From the NCBI GenBank assembly GCA_045132055.1, contig JBGURP010000032.1:1-14983 (forward strand): DNA of 14,983 bases. The letters run 5' to 3'. Numbering within the stretch: the first letter of the stretch is position 1; each line of letters opens with the position of its first letter. The DNA comes from F23-D06 sp045132055. Lineage in GTDB: Bacteria > Bacteroidota > Bacteroidia > Bacteroidales > WCHB1-69. The notes below the pieces were generated by a model, which was not told the DNA's origin, did no database searches, and worked only from the letters and a program-made list of their open reading frames with translations. Shown here one piece after another: positions 7,400-14,857 of this stretch. The translations under genes were made by a program, and so were the position numbers.

Positions 7400-7981
7400 A
7401 TGGAAAACAACAATGAAAACAACATGACAGCTCAGCAAAGCTTCAGCATCATCACCGAGATGGTGAACAACAGCCGCCGTTCAATCCTTCAGAACAGCGC
7501 CAAGCACTTCCTGCTTTGGGGTGCATTGCTTACGATTATGTCGCTCGTGATTTACGAAACAATTCACATCACGAGAAATCCTATTTGGAATCTGTTATGG
7601 TTCGCGATGCCGCTTATCGGATTCCCTATGGCACATTTCATTGGCAGAAACAAAGTCGAGGTGCCTCAGAACATCATCAGCAAACAGCTTCACGGCGTGT
7701 GGCTCGCCTACTGCGCATTCATAGTGGTCATCAGCGCCGTCTTCATGTTTATCGCGCCACAGAACCTTACGCTCATCATCATTATGGCGTTCGGTTTCGC
7801 TCAATGCGTCTCAGGTATCATCTTGAAAAACTGGTCGATAATCGTTAGCGGTTTCATCCTCGGAGTCGGTGGCGCCATTGCAGCAATTATGCTTCGTTCA
7901 GAGGCTCAGCTGCTTCTCTTCACCCTCTGCGGAGTGATTCTTGTAGTTACAGGTCTTATTGTCAAATCTCAATACAAATAA
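7400..7981 (+). CDS. Six-helix membrane protein of unknown function, paired with a regulator
   Basis: This 193-residue protein has a polar N-terminus (ENNNENN, then SFSIITEMVNNSRRSI at 15-30) and about six hydrophobic helices near 37-53, 62-80, 98-118, 122-141, 145-164 and 168-187, ending in a short basic tail. It has no catalytic motif, signal peptide or transporter signature that I recognise. Its stop lies 3 bp before the start of a winged-helix regulator, so the two form one transcription unit, read from the promoter at 7283-7316 and closed by the terminator at 8289-8321. In such pairs the membrane protein is often the regulated cargo or a membrane sensor. Which applies here cannot be decided. 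Function unknown. Confidence 0.85.
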   Translation: MENNNENNMTAQQSFSIITEMVNNSRRSILQNSAKHFLLWGALLTIMSLVIYETIHITRNPIWNLLWFAMPLIGFPMAHFIGRNKVEVPQNIISKQLHGVWLAYCAFIVVISAVFMFIAPQNLTLIIIMAFGFAQCVSGIILKNWSIIVSGFILGVGGAIAAIMLRSEAQLLLFTLCGVILVVTGLIVKSQYK

Positions 7982-7984
7982 GCC

Positions 7985-8266
7985 ATGTTTCCGAAACTTG
8001 ACCCAATATTACATTCCGAGCTGCGGCTGGCTGTGATGTCGATTCTGGCCGGGGTTGACAGTGCCGATTTCAGCTACATCAAGCAGCAGACCGGTGCCAC
8101 GTCGGGCAACCTCAGCGTGCAAATCGACAAGCTCAGCGCTGCCGGTTACATCACTGTCGAGAAAGGCTTCAAGGGGAAGGTGCCTTGCACGACATGCAAA
8201 ATCACAAAGGCAGGACTCGATGCCTTCGAAAACTACGTGAACTCTCTTAAAGAGTATCTTATTTAA
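7985..8266 (+). CDS. Winged-helix transcriptional regulator (MarR/ArsR-like, HTH_34 type)
   Basis: This 93-residue single-domain DNA-binding protein begins LDPILHSELRLAVMSIL (5-21), typical of the short winged-helix regulators assigned to the HTH_34 family. Next come the helix-turn-helix with TGATSGNLSVQIDKL (36-50) as recognition segment and the beta wing at about 56-73, ending in a C-terminal helix that probably dimerises. C68 and C71 in the wing (CTTC) form a close cysteine pair that could sense redox state or metal. That is inference. It is translated from the same message as the membrane protein 3 bp upstream. The palindrome in their shared promoter makes autoregulation likely. Confidence 0.85.
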   Translation: MFPKLDPILHSELRLAVMSILAGVDSADFSYIKQQTGATSGNLSVQIDKLSAAGYITVEKGFKGKVPCTTCKITKAGLDAFENYVNSLKEYLI

Positions 8267-8286
8267 AACTTAATATCTTGAATTTT

Positions 8287-9735
8287 TTAGGGGGACAAAG
8301 TGTTTTGTTCCCCTATATTTTTTTGGATGAACACCTGCCAGAAGAAACAGAAGAAGATAATTCCAACCTGCATCTCAAAGATCGACTCAAACATCGCGTT
8401 GATGGCTATAATCACTAAAAATGCAAGATAAACCACATCGAAAACCTTGAGTTTTATGGCGATGACAAAAGGTATCAGGAAATATGCGACAAGCAGCAGC
8501 AATCCGATAATACCGATGCTTATCATGGTGTCGATATATTGGTTGTGCGCGTTCAGATCGTGTTTGATGGCGTTTTCAACATAGATATATTCCACCGCCA
8601 TGCCCCTCACCGACTCCGTATCGCATTCATATTCAACAGGTTTGTTGTCGATAAACCTATAAAACCTCTTGTTTGGTACATTCCATTGTCCGGCACGGCT
8701 CGCCCTCTGAATCCCGCTCAGCATCTCGTCGCGACAAAGCACAAACTCTTCTTCGTCGATAGCTCTCGCGGGTTTTATCTCGGCGACGAGAGTGTCTCTG
8801 TATCGCTCGTACGCCTTCTCCATCTCATCGCTGCGGTCGCCCGTCCCGACACCAAAAAGCAGATGATTTTCAACGACATCCATGCCACACCGCATCTCCA
8901 CCATTCTGATATCAGGGTTGTTGTCGTCGCTCAGTTTAGCGATGGTAGCGTTCAAACGCGAAACTGCAAACGGCGCGATACCACCCGCTATCAGCACAGT
9001 GAAGATAATGCTCATCAACACTTTTTTCTTAATAAAAGCGAGCCACATCAGCAATATCACAAACTCCACAAACAGACAGATGATGCCCGCACGCGAATCG
9101 AGAAGCACCACAAACACCAGCATCGCTATCGATATGAAGATATTGTAAATCTTGAGTTTCAAATCTTCCACCTCAATGATTTCAACCGACGAAAAAGCCA
9201 GCGCCAGCAAGGCATACATCGACATATAGGTATGATGCACATAATAAATCCTCATCAGGTTGTTGTTGGTAATCAGACCTATATTATGCTTATGAACAAG
9301 GCCATCGTAAAGCGCCCAGTAAAGATTCATCAGGAAAAACAGCAGACAAGCCGTGGTAAAGCAATAAAATATTACACGAATCCTGTCTTTATTGAGATAC
9401 GACATATCGGAAAACAGGAAAATGGCGGGGAAAATCAGGAAGCCGAGCTTTTTGCTGACCTGCAACCAGCCGACGTGAGTATTATCGGTGTAAATCATTC
9501 CGATAAGGTAAACGAGCCAGGTGGCTGCGAAGATGAGATAAGCCCATTTGAACCGCATCTGACGTTCGTTGAACTTGCATTTCTGGTCGAAAACGATTTT
9601 CAGGGTAGCTACTGCCAGCAACGCCACTTCACAACACTGCGCCACGTACCAATGAAACGGTATCGCAAACGCCAGAAGCAACATGACAACGTACTCCAGC
9701 TTCTGAAAAGACCGCAAATTCTCGAACACTTTCAT
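8287..9735 (-). CDS. O-antigen ligase / Wzy-like polysaccharide membrane protein
   Basis: This polytopic protein of about 482 residues has 10 to 12 transmembrane helices and the features of the WaaL/Wzy (O-antigen ligase, PF04932-like) family. Numbered from the chosen start, these are HHTYMSM (167-173), DSRAGI (213-218), FGVGTGD (294-300) and, after a long outer loop, NAHNQYIDTMISIGIIG (395-411). It would join or polymerise lipid-linked glycans on the periplasmic face of the inner membrane. The open frame extends 17 codons further (to 9786), but those codons run through a TAnnTTTG promoter box at 9754-9761, so the ATG at 9733-9735 is preferred. The loop between residues about 300 and 395 is longer than I expect for the family. 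It stands alone, with no glycan cluster nearby, which favours a ligase or a general role over a serotype-specific polymerase. Confidence 0.82.
   Translation of the reverse strand: MKVFENLRSFQKLEYVVMLLLAFAIPFHWYVAQCCEVALLAVATLKIVFDQKCKFNERQMRFKWAYLIFAATWLVYLIGMIYTDNTHVGWLQVSKKLGFLIFPAIFLFSDMSYLNKDRIRVIFYCFTTACLLFFLMNLYWALYDGLVHKHNIGLITNNNLMRIYYVHHTYMSMYALLALAFSSVEIIEVEDLKLKIYNIFISIAMLVFVVLLDSRAGIICLFVEFVILLMWLAFIKKKVLMSIIFTVLIAGGIAPFAVSRLNATIAKLSDDNNPDIRMVEMRCGMDVVENHLLFGVGTGDRSDEMEKAYERYRDTLVAEIKPARAIDEEEFVLCRDEMLSGIQRASRAGQWNVPNKRFYRFIDNKPVEYECDTESVRGMAVEYIYVENAIKHDLNAHNQYIDTMISIGIIGLLLLVAYFLIPFVIAIKLKVFDVVYLAFLVIIAINAMFESIFEMQVGIIFFCFFWQVFIQKNIGEQNTLSP
8289..8321 (+). terminator. Intrinsic terminator of the membrane protein-regulator unit
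   Basis: AGGGGGACAAA (8289-8299) pairs with TTTGTTCCCCT (8304-8314) around a GTGT loop. This gives an 11-bp stem with one G-T wobble, followed by a T-rich tract to about 8324. The stem lies inside the last nine codons and stop of the convergent minus-strand gene. No T tract follows in the minus direction, so it acts for the plus strand only. Confidence 0.85.
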
Positions 9736-9753
9736 AATGCGAAAATCGACATA

Positions 9754-9761
9754 CAAATATA
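9754..9761 (-). promoter_or_regulatory. Promoter -7 box for the O-antigen ligase-like gene
   Basis: TATATTTG on the minus strand fits TAnnTTTG and lies 18 bp before the ATG at 9735. No clear -33 TTTG is visible. Its place inside the longer possible frame is the main reason to choose the downstream start. Confidence 0.5.
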
Positions 9762-9818
9762 CGTTTTTTTTTATCTTGTTACACATTTTTGAAATTTTTC
9801 AATAAAATGATTGTCAAA

Positions 9819-9836
9819 ATCCCTATTTTTAGGGAT
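9819..9836. promoter_or_regulatory. Inverted repeat upstream of feoAB (operator candidate)
   Basis: ATCCCTA and TAGGGAT form perfect 7-bp arms around TTTT. The repeat ends 22 bp before the -7 box of feoAB, so it covers or abuts the -33 region. It does not match the Fur box. It may bind another metal regulator or may be a chance hairpin. Confidence 0.35.
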
Positions 9837-9858
9837 ATCAACCAACTGTTTTTTATAG

Positions 9859-9866
9859 TATTTTTG
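9859..9866 (+). promoter_or_regulatory. Promoter -7 box for feoAB
   Basis: TATTTTTG matches TAnnTTTG, 20 bp before the ATG at 9887. The -33 region has no clear TTTG, which is consistent with a promoter that depends on or is controlled by a regulator. Confidence 0.6.
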
Positions 9867-9886
9867 CAGCAAGAAAAAAAGTTGAA

Positions 9887-12241
9887 ATGATAACTCTCGA
9901 CAAACTCGAAATAGGACAGTCGGCGATGGTGAAGACGGTGAAGGGCGAAGGCTCGCGCCGCCAGCATTTTCTCGACATGGGAGTGATTCCCGATGTGGTC
10001 GTGAAACTCGTGAAATACGCCCCGATGGGCGACCCGATGGAGGTGATGATACACGGATATTCACTCACACTGCGTAAAGCCGACGCCAAACTCATCGAGG
10101 TTGAGCCAGAAATATCTGACAAAGAACCCGTACGCGACACTTTCGACGTCAACCAGCTGTATATCACATCATTACCCGACCATAACGCCCACCCAGGTCT
10201 CGGCGAGGAAGGTATCTATCACGATAAGGAACATGAAAACCCGTTGCCGAAAGGCACCACCCTCACCTTTGCCCTAGCAGGTCAGCAAAACTGCGGCAAG
10301 ACCACGCTCTTCAACCAGCTGACAGGCTCAAACCAGCATGTGGGCAACTTCCCGGGTGTCACCGTCGACCGCAAAGACGGCGTCATCAAAGGGCACAACG
10401 ACACTCTTGTCACCGACCTTCCGGGAATATACTCGCTGTCGCCTTACACCAACGAGGAGATAGTGTCGCGTGAGTTTATCTTGCAAGAGAAACCCAAGGC
10501 TATCATCAACATCGTGGATGCCAACAACATCGAGCGAAACCTCTACCTCACCATGCAGCTCATGGAGCTCGGCGTGCCTATGGTGCTCGCGCTCAACATG
10601 ATGGACGAGGTGCGTAACAACGGCGGCACCATTCGTGTCAACGAGATGGAACAGATCCTCGGACTGCCTGTGGTGCCTATCTCAGCATCGCAAAACGAAG
10701 GCGTCAACGAGCTGGTGGAACACGCCATCCACGTGGCAAAATACCAGGAAGAGCCTGTGCGTCAGGACTTCTGCGACAAAGACGACCACGACGGAGCCGT
10801 GCACCGCTGCCTGCACAGCATCATGCACCTCATCGAAGACCACGCCCAACGTGCCGAGATACCGGTGCGTTTCGCGGCATCGAAGCTCGTGGAAGGCGAT
10901 AAGATAGTGCTTAAAGCCCTGAAACTCTCACAAAACGAGAAAGAGACACTTGAGCATCTCATCCTTCAGATGGAAGAGGAACGCGGACTCGACCGTGCAG
11001 CGGCAATGGCCGACATGCGCTTCACCTTCATCAAGCGTCTGTGCTCTAAAACAGTAGTGAAACCTAACGAAAGCAAAGAATACAAACGTAGCCGTCGTAT
11101 TGATAAGATCCTCACCGGAAAATGGACCGCCATCCCGATTTTTATATTGGTGATGATTGGTATCATTTATATTTCCATCGACGCTCTCGGTGCGCCGCTG
11201 CAGGATCTCCTCGATAACGGCATCGGCTGGCTTGCCGGCGTCGTTGGCTCAGCATTGGCACGATGGAACGTAACCCCGTCGGTGCAGTCACTGGTGGTCG
11301 ACGGCATCTTCGGCGGCGTCGGGACCATCATCAGCTTCATACCTATCATCATACTGCTGTTCTTCTTCCTTAGCTTGCTCGAAGACAGCGGCTACATGGC
11401 ACGCGTGGCTTTCGTCAGCGACAGCATCTTAAGGAAATTCGGTCTCACCGGACACAGCATTGTGCCGTTGCTCATCGGCTTCGGCTGCACGGTGCCAGCG
11501 GTGATGTCAACACGCACGTTACATTCGACTCATGACCGCTGGCGTACCATACTCCTCACCCCTTTCATGAGCTGCTCGGCGAAGATCCCTATCTACGCCT
11601 TCTTCACCGACTATTTCTTCCCGCATCGTGGAGGATTGGTGCTCATATGCCTCTACCTCTTCGGAATCATCGTGGGATTTATAATAGCCTTGTTTACCAA
11701 GACTAAAGGCGATGTGGCTCCTTTCGTGATGGAGCTGCCTAACTACCGTCTGCCTGGCATTAAAAACGTGGGACATCTGCTGTGGGACAAGACCAAAGAC
11801 TTCCTCCAGCGCGCTTTCACCGTCATCTTCATCGCCTCGTTGGTGATATGGTTCCTCCAGACCTTTGATTTCAAATTCAATATGGTTGAAAACGGCGAAG
11901 GCAGCATGCTCGCCATGGTGGCTGGATGGATCGCCCCTCTCTTCAAGCCTATCGGCCTCGGCGAATGGCAGATTGTCACCGCCTTGGTCAGCGGATTCAT
12001 GGCAAAAGAAAGCGTGGTGGCGACCCTCGAAGTGCTTGGCGCAATGGATTTGTTCACCACCGTGACCGCAATATCAATGCTGGTGTTCTGCTTGCTCTAC
12101 ACCCCTTGCGTTGCGGCAATGGCAGCCATCCGCCGCGAAATAGGCACCAAATGGATGATCTTAGTGATTCTGTTTCAATGTGCTGTGGCTTGGCTCTGTG
12201 CGTTCTTCGTATATCTAATTGCAGGCGCAATTATTTGTTGA
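9887..12241 (+). CDS. feoB: Ferrous iron transporter, FeoA-FeoB fusion
   Basis: This 784-residue inner-membrane protein imports Fe2+. Residues 1-75 are a FeoA SH3-like domain (HFLDMGVIPD at 27-36, GYSLTLRK at 57-64). A linker follows to about 122. The FeoB G domain has G1 AGQQNCGKTT (131-140), G2 T159, G3 DLPG (177-180), G4 NMMD (237-240) and G5 SAS (266-268), then a helical domain. The membrane core (about 412-784) has the two gate motifs GFGCTVPAVMSTRT (531-544) and MSCSAKIPIY (561-570), and FMAKES at 704-709. All G motifs are intact. FeoA-FeoB fusions are common in Bacteroidota (Porphyromonas FeoB1 is an example known to me), so this is a normal form. The C-terminus lacks a FeoC. Its last 11 bp overlap the 3' end of the convergent CWC gene. 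Confidence 0.95.
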   Translation: MITLDKLEIGQSAMVKTVKGEGSRRQHFLDMGVIPDVVVKLVKYAPMGDPMEVMIHGYSLTLRKADAKLIEVEPEISDKEPVRDTFDVNQLYITSLPDHNAHPGLGEEGIYHDKEHENPLPKGTTLTFALAGQQNCGKTTLFNQLTGSNQHVGNFPGVTVDRKDGVIKGHNDTLVTDLPGIYSLSPYTNEEIVSREFILQEKPKAIINIVDANNIERNLYLTMQLMELGVPMVLALNMMDEVRNNGGTIRVNEMEQILGLPVVPISASQNEGVNELVEHAIHVAKYQEEPVRQDFCDKDDHDGAVHRCLHSIMHLIEDHAQRAEIPVRFAASKLVEGDKIVLKALKLSQNEKETLEHLILQMEEERGLDRAAAMADMRFTFIKRLCSKTVVKPNESKEYKRSRRIDKILTGKWTAIPIFILVMIGIIYISIDALGAPLQDLLDNGIGWLAGVVGSALARWNVTPSVQSLVVDGIFGGVGTIISFIPIIILLFFFLSLLEDSGYMARVAFVSDSILRKFGLTGHSIVPLLIGFGCTVPAVMSTRTLHSTHDRWRTILLTPFMSCSAKIPIYAFFTDYFFPHRGGLVLICLYLFGIIVGFIIALFTKTKGDVAPFVMELPNYRLPGIKNVGHLLWDKTKDFLQRAFTVIFIASLVIWFLQTFDFKFNMVENGEGSMLAMVAGWIAPLFKPIGLGEWQIVTALVSGFMAKESVVATLEVLGAMDLFTTVTAISMLVFCLLYTPCVAAMAAIRREIGTKWMILVILFQCAVAWLCAFFVYLIAGAIIC

Positions 12242-12389
12242 TATCTTCAAGACATTCCTTGCACAGACAATCTTTATATTGAGAAAGATTTGCCTTCGCT
12301 TTATCAGAAAGGTGTATTGTGACACACCAGCAGTTTATCGAATGAACACATTCAAACTCTTTTCCGCAGCGAGGGCAAATCTTCTTCAT
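12231..12389 (-). CDS. Small cysteine-rich CWC family protein
   Basis: This 52-residue protein was found by reading the minus strand directly. The sequence starts MKKICPRCGKEFEC and continues through S17-I18-N19-C20-W21-C22 to the C-terminal group C41-L-C43-K-E-C46. The C-P-x-C-G ... C ... C-W-C pattern is that of the cysteine-rich CWC family (PF14375 as I recall it), a presumed metal-binding knuckle with no known biochemical role. It has seven cysteines and two histidines and no signal peptide, so it is probably cytosolic. It begins 10 bp after the stop of the second T9SS protein and should be the last gene of the cobalamin-riboswitch operon. Its end overlaps feoB on the other strand by 11 bp. 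Confidence 0.85.
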   Translation of the reverse strand: MKKICPRCGKEFECVHSINCWCVTIHLSDKAKANLSQYKDCLCKECLEDINK

Positions 12390-12399
12390 AACTGTTTGA

Positions 12400-13398
12400 T
12401 TATTTGATAATTACACGTTCTGTAAATATATTTTCGCCACAATTGATTCTGACGAAATAAACACCTGGTTCCAATCCAGAAACATTGATTTCCTTTTCGT
12501 TTGATGAGAGGACCTTCTGTCCTGTAACATTATATAAATCAATGGTTTGTACGGATGCCATCGATTGTGTCTCCACACGGATATAGTCATGGGCCGGATT
12601 CGGGTAAACCGAAATTGATTCCATTTCATTGTCAGCGATGCCCAAACCTGGTGTGTGCGCCACATCGTGAATCACACCTACGGCGTCGAGGTCCATACCG
12701 CCTGAAGCGAACGGTGTAGGCCATGGGTCGTTGACAGGATGTCCCTGAGAGTCGTAAGTGCAGTATTCCGGGTCAATGTTGCCAATCACATCGATGATGC
12801 GGACATGAGTGATGTTGTTTTTATCGAGAAGCGGGTCATCCGGGACCTCATCCAAATCGAATGGAGTGCCGTACATGGCTCCGTATTTGCTTGCCAGATT
12901 GTGAATCTGTGCAGGGTCGATACATCCCATGCCGCCGACCTGTGTGTCGGTCTGCACCATGCTTATCGCCGGGAAACGGAAGAAGTTCTCGCCGTCAGAG
13001 CTCACCTCAACAAAGCCGAGCTCGAGAAACCACATATCAGTATTCTGAGCGTTGGCGAAGCCGTTCTCAAACACAGCGAAATCAGGACCTGGACGGTTGC
13101 AGATAGGCGATGCGAATGTAACAGTCGCCCTGCCGCCATCACCGAGACATGTCACGCCGTATGTGCCCTGAGGAACACCTATGACATTCTCTGCCGGCCA
13201 GCCTTGACCCGCCAAGCCTGCGCTCAGGTTGGTGATGTTCATCGGTCCTGGCTCTGCCACACAGCCTGTAGCCCATGCCACAAAGGCTGACGAGTCGGCA
13301 TGCATGGCTGTGGTGCCGGGCTTGTCCTGTGCAGGAGCGAACTGCGCCCACAACGCCACCGGCATCACCACCATCAATATAACTAAAATCTTTCTCAT
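12400..13398 (-). CDS. T9SS-exported surface protein with VFENG-type domain, in a B12-riboswitch operon
   Basis: This 332-residue protein has a signal peptide at 1 to about 18 (ending LWA), a main domain at about 30-245 and a type A T9SS sorting domain at 258-332 (VYPNPAHDYI at 264-273, GVYFVRI at 312-318). The main domain includes GDGGRATVTF (86-95), DFAVFENGF (106-114), FVEVSSDGENFFRFP (129-143), THVRIIDVIG (197-206) and GGMDLDAVGVI (233-243). I recall this VFENG ... VEVSSDG ... FDLDAV layout from other bacterial secreted proteins, but its role is not established to my knowledge. It would be carried across the outer membrane and attached to the surface or released. Its ATG overlaps the stop of the upstream T9SS protein (ATGA), and both are under a cobalamin riboswitch, so cobalamin binding or handling at the surface is a reasonable guess, not shown by sequence. 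Confidence 0.85.
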   Translation of the reverse strand: MRKILVILMVVMPVALWAQFAPAQDKPGTTAMHADSSAFVAWATGCVAEPGPMNITNLSAGLAGQGWPAENVIGVPQGTYGVTCLGDGGRATVTFASPICNRPGPDFAVFENGFANAQNTDMWFLELGFVEVSSDGENFFRFPAISMVQTDTQVGGMGCIDPAQIHNLASKYGAMYGTPFDLDEVPDDPLLDKNNITHVRIIDVIGNIDPEYCTYDSQGHPVNDPWPTPFASGGMDLDAVGVIHDVAHTPGLGIADNEMESISVYPNPAHDYIRVETQSMASVQTIDLYNVTGQKVLSSNEKEINVSGLEPGVYFVRINCGENIFTERVIIK

Positions 13399-14579
13399 TT
13401 CACAACGAGTTTGGTTGTCTTGGCAGCGTTATCAGTTCTCACTGTAACGAAATAAATGCCAGCCTCAACACCATTCAAGTCAACAACAGGAGTCACTGAT
13501 GTCATCACAATGCGACCTGCCATGTCGTAAATCTCAACACGCTGCAAGTTCTCAGCATTGACATACAGTCTGTCTGTTGCAGGGTTAGGATACACTGAAA
13601 GTGTTGCTGCTTCTAACTCGTTCACGTTGTCGTAAACTGACACAGGCTGAACTGGGGTTTCCCAAACGTATGTCCACTGTGCGATCTCAGTAGCGATTGT
13701 ATAGTCACCCCATTTCACAAAATCACCGTTGACAACGGTTTGCTCGTCAAAAGTCAACCAAGGTGCCACACCATTCAAATTGTACATGGCGTTATAGCCA
13801 ACAAGTTCATAATGAACTTCATTATAGTTGAATGTGAGGTCGGTAAGATTCATACCACCCCATGGAGACGGCTCGTCATTATAAGCGAAGCGAAGGTCAA
13901 CTGCTGCTATAGCTGTCATCATATCTTTAATTGTGACGCTTTCGCCAGCAAATCTGTAGCCCCAAGCAAAGCAAACATCCTCAGGTTCAGCGAAGTTGAC
14001 TGAAAATACCACTTCGTTTTCGCCTTCGCCAATCCAATAAAGGATTTCTGAAGCGTCAATCATAGCTTCGTAAGCGATAGGATAAACGGCTGCAACTTCT
14101 TTTTCCCAAACGTAAACGTAGTTATCAGGGTCAACCAAAGTGCCGCAATGTGTGTCGCCTAATTTCACATATTGACCAGGAGCGACTGTTGCCACATCAT
14201 AAGTATCCCATGAAGAAACACCGTTAATCAAAAATGAGCACCACATTTGTTCAACGAGACTCAGATTGAGAACGCCGTCATTGTAATGCATGTCGAGGAG
14301 CCAGCTGCCGTTTGCTTCATAGCTGAAACGGTAGTCAGCTTCTGCGATGTCGTCCATGATGGTTTTCAAAGTGACATCTTCAGCCATGAAACGATAGCCC
14401 CATGCTAATGCTGTGTCAGGCTCTGCCCAGTTGGCGATGAAAATCACTTCATTCTGACCTTCGCCAACCCAGAATCTGATATCAGCTGGGTCGATTGTCG
14501 CATCTTCCTGTGCGAAAAGGTTGGTCGAGAAGAGACCGAAGATTCCTAAAAGGAACATTAAAGTAAATTTTTTAACCAT
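13395..14579 (-). CDS. T9SS-exported protein with two tandem ~140-residue repeats, first gene of a B12-riboswitch operon
   Basis: This 394-residue protein has a signal peptide at 1 to about 23 (LFA before Q24), then two copies of one domain at about 28-165 and 174-310, and a type A T9SS sorting domain at 320-394 (VYPNPATDRLYV at 329-340, GIYFVTV at 374-380). The repeats share the pattern W-[VI]-G-E-G-x-N-E-V-x-F near the start (38-47 and 182-191), AWGYRF (59-64 and 205-210) and YVWE (156-159 and 304-307), with further similarity between. I do not know a named function. Similar AWGYRW proteins occur, as I recall, among bacterial secreted proteins. It sits directly after the riboswitch with a leader of about 115 nt beyond the aptamer. 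Repression by cobalamin would place it with uptake functions. Export to the cell surface by T9SS is well supported. Confidence 0.87.
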   Translation of the reverse strand: MVKKFTLMFLLGIFGLFSTNLFAQEDATIDPADIRFWVGEGQNEVIFIANWAEPDTALAWGYRFMAEDVTLKTIMDDIAEADYRFSYEANGSWLLDMHYNDGVLNLSLVEQMWCSFLINGVSSWDTYDVATVAPGQYVKLGDTHCGTLVDPDNYVYVWEKEVAAVYPIAYEAMIDASEILYWIGEGENEVVFSVNFAEPEDVCFAWGYRFAGESVTIKDMMTAIAAVDLRFAYNDEPSPWGGMNLTDLTFNYNEVHYELVGYNAMYNLNGVAPWLTFDEQTVVNGDFVKWGDYTIATEIAQWTYVWETPVQPVSVYDNVNELEAATLSVYPNPATDRLYVNAENLQRVEIYDMAGRIVMTSVTPVVDLNGVEAGIYFVTVRTDNAAKTTKLVVK

Positions 14580-14693
14580 AACTTAGATTTTTAAGGTTTA
14601 ATAATAATTTTAATTACCTCAAAACCTCGTGGAAAAATGTTGGTAGGCCTTAAAAATAAGGAAAGCCAGCTTTTATCCCGAAAGCTTTGTCTA

Positions 14694-14854
14694 CGATTTG
14701 TGGCAGGTCTTCTGACTCACTCCTTCAGGTCTGCCGCCTTCCCGAAACGTCTGTTTTCAGTGGCATTCTGGCAGATTTTAAGAGCTTACAGCAGCGGGAA
14801 CTGTCCGGGACTTACACCCGATTCCCTATTAAGCCTCCTCGGCACCATAAATCG
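14694..14854 (-). ncRNA. Cobalamin (AdoCbl-type) riboswitch
   Basis: On the minus strand the B12 box AGTCAGAAGACCTGCC (14717-14702) is present, as are the conserved AATAGGGAA (near 14831-14823), GGTGTAAGTCC (14818-14808) and CCCGCTGCTGT (14797-14787). The outer P1 helix is CGATTT (14854-14849) with AAATCG (14699-14694). It binds cobalamin and normally turns off the downstream genes when B12 is plentiful. Downstream, AGCTTT (14668-14673) and AAAGCT (14681-14686) form a 6-bp hairpin whose loop holds CGGGA. This could pair with TCCCG at 14810-14806 as the regulatory kissing loop of class I switches. That pairing is inferred. Confidence 0.95.
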
Positions 14855-14857
14855 CTG

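Noticed and set aside
9736..9786. Longer start for the O-antigen ligase-like gene
   Set aside because: The extra 17 codons are AT-rich, lie across a TAnnTTTG promoter box and do not resemble a membrane-protein N-terminus. The ATG at 9735 fits better.
8539..9792. Long plus-strand open frame of 417 codons opposite the O-antigen ligase-like gene
   Set aside because: It is an exact antisense shadow of a gene with clear family motifs and transmembrane pattern. Its translation is rich in His, Arg and Gln without domains, and it has no promoter box.
12739..13290. 183-codon plus-strand frame inside the second T9SS gene
   Set aside because: Antisense shadow. The minus strand has a signal peptide, T9SS tail and coupled start.
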